This document shows positions 6,057 to 6,544 of a stretch of 6,544 bases of DNA, piece by piece. How positions within the stretch are numbered: the first letter of the stretch is position 1; each line of letters opens with the position of its first letter. Below the pieces are notes generated by a model. That model searched no databases. It was not told the origin of the DNA and saw nothing but the letters and a program-made list of their open reading frames with translations. Source of the stretch: an uncultured Actinomycetes bacterium (GTDB lineage: Bacteria > Actinomycetota > Thermoleophilia > Solirubrobacterales > Thermoleophilaceae); assembly GCA_946481495.1 (NCBI GenBank), contig CAMLNW010000162.1:1-6544 (forward strand), written 5' to 3'. A program made the translations under genes and the position numbers.

Positions 6057-6109
6057 TGCCACGTGAGCACGGACCGCGGGTGTCTCTACCCGAAGGGAGA
6101 CACGTGGCA
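6057..6109 (+). promoter_or_regulatory. Competing inverted repeats over a start codon (possible translational switch)
   Basis: Two stems share one arm. TGCCACGTG (6057-6065) pairs perfectly with CACGTGGCA (6101-6109), which contains the GTG start codon at 6104. GTGTCTC (6080-6086) pairs perfectly with GAGACAC (6097-6103), which contains part of the ribosome site GGGAG. Both stems need bases 6101-6103, so they cannot form fully together. Either fold would hide the start or the ribosome site, so this may control translation of the next gene. The CACGTG core could instead be a protein site. Confidence 0.45.
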
Positions 6110-6442
6110 CTACAGGAGCGACCCGACTACCAAGAGTGGCTCGCCCGCCGCCTCGCGCGAGACGAGCGGCTTCGCGACGACGACGAGAAGGGGAAGGAGG
6201 TCACGAAATGCGAGGGCTGCGGCATCCCCGCCGGCGAGCGCCAGCTCATCGGCCGCTACTGCATCGAGTGCCTCGCCTACGATTTCGGCGCCGCCTTCAC
6301 CCACGCCCGGATCGCTCAGGGCATCCGAGGGTTCGTCAAGGCGCTCGACACACCGGAGACGGCTCAGGCGCTTGTCATGCACGCCATCGATCGCATGGAC
6401 GACTTGTTGTCCGACGTGGACGACTGGACCGGCGCGACCTGA
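6104..6442 (+). CDS. Small four-cysteine zinc-finger-like protein, 112 aa
   Basis: From GTG 6104 the product is 112 residues. A charged N-terminal helix (EWLARRLARDERLRDDDEKG, 11-30) leads to a C36-x2-C39-x13-C53-x2-C56 motif that should bind zinc. A mostly helical C-terminus follows (residues 57-112), with ARIAQGIRGFVKAL and a last acidic segment. Codons are clearly G/C-ending in this frame. The longer frame upstream from 5942 is basic nonsense, and the start is placed after AAGGGAG (6093-6099), with a spacing of four bases. I do not recognise the family. The cysteine pattern fits a treble-clef or zinc-ribbon DNA- or protein-binding module, as is common in small proteins of mobile elements. 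An antisense open frame covers the same DNA but lacks such features. Confidence 0.72.
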   Translation: MALQERPDYQEWLARRLARDERLRDDDEKGKEVTKCEGCGIPAGERQLIGRYCIECLAYDFGAAFTHARIAQGIRGFVKALDTPETAQALVMHAIDRMDDLLSDVDDWTGAT

Positions 6443-6544
6443 GAACAGCGCCTCCGATCCGGGCACGGTGCGCGTCGCGCCCGTCGTGTCGTCACGGATG
6501 TGGAGGCCTTTCCGGTCGCCGTAGGCCACGTAGCGGCCGTCCCT
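6443..6544 (-). CDS. Partial TolB/PD40-like beta-propeller fragment (5' end off window)
   Basis: On the minus strand the frame entering from the right edge reads RDGRYVAYGDRKGLHIRD, then DTTGATRTVPG. This matches one blade of PD40/TolB-type beta-propeller repeats ('DGryvAy...gLhvrDl.tG.trrv'). Third codon positions are almost all G or C up to about 6443. The frame stays open to a TAG at 6112-6110, but that left part is antisense to the four-cysteine gene and has a shadow-like make-up. The true end is therefore unclear: it may overlap the neighbour, or the gene may have been cut by insertion of the element. Only about 34 residues are supported. Confidence 0.45.

Noticed and set aside
5380..6103. 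CRISPR array or tRNA genes in the repeat-rich gaps
   Set aside because: The repeats are too short and irregularly spaced for CRISPR, and no cloverleaf with an anticodon arm could be seen.
6190..6210. AAGGAGGT followed seven bases later by ATG at 6208
   Set aside because: It looks like a perfect ribosome site, but the frame after it is arginine- and proline-rich. The sequence is explained by Lys-Glu-Val codons of the four-cysteine gene in another frame.

Overview
This window is high-GC DNA with strongly G/C-ending codons and strong AAGGAG-type ribosome sites. That fits an Actinomycetota-like host. A Thermoleophilia-type host is possible because of a beta-propeller-like fragment at the right edge, but this is a weak inference. 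The gene content looks like an integrative element or plasmid backbone: ParB-like proteins, a lone OmpR-type winged helix, and DUF3560-like and DUF2958-like proteins. No integrase, relaxase, ParA or rRNA/tRNA gene is visible.

Left part (1-1424, minus strand): a nearly complete gene for an ApeA-type HEPN protein, running off the left edge. It has the ApeA N-terminal domain signature (GFWWDPDDP) and a C-terminal HEPN catalytic motif RNNLTH. ApeA is a known single-gene anti-phage abortive-infection family. The gene is divergent from everything else, and its codon use is visibly less G/C-biased, so it looks like a defence cargo gene docked beside the element backbone.

Middle part (1425-3952, plus strand): three DNA-binding-type proteins, each behind a structured leader of 111 to 174 bases. 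They are a minimal 87-residue ParB N-terminal domain, a 111-residue stand-alone OmpR/PhoB-type winged helix with no receiver, and a 502-residue ParB/RepB-like protein with a long extra C-terminus. The leaders share short words (CGCAGAC, ATTTTCGCAC, GCAC plus hairpin), which suggests a common regulatory scheme.

Right part (3953-6442, plus strand): a DUF3560-like protein and a 71-residue unknown (seven bases apart), a DUF2958 protein, a repeat-rich gap, a small broken gene (start codon lost and frame shifted), a second gap with inverted repeats, and a small four-cysteine zinc-binding-type protein whose start codon lies inside competing inverted repeats. The last 100 bases read on the minus strand as a piece of a TolB/PD40-like beta-propeller protein, perhaps the chromosomal flank.

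The most notable points are the unrecognised-looking apeA cargo gene, the recurrent leader architecture over the three DNA-binding genes, the decayed small gene at 5624-5870, and the possible RNA switch at 6057-6109.
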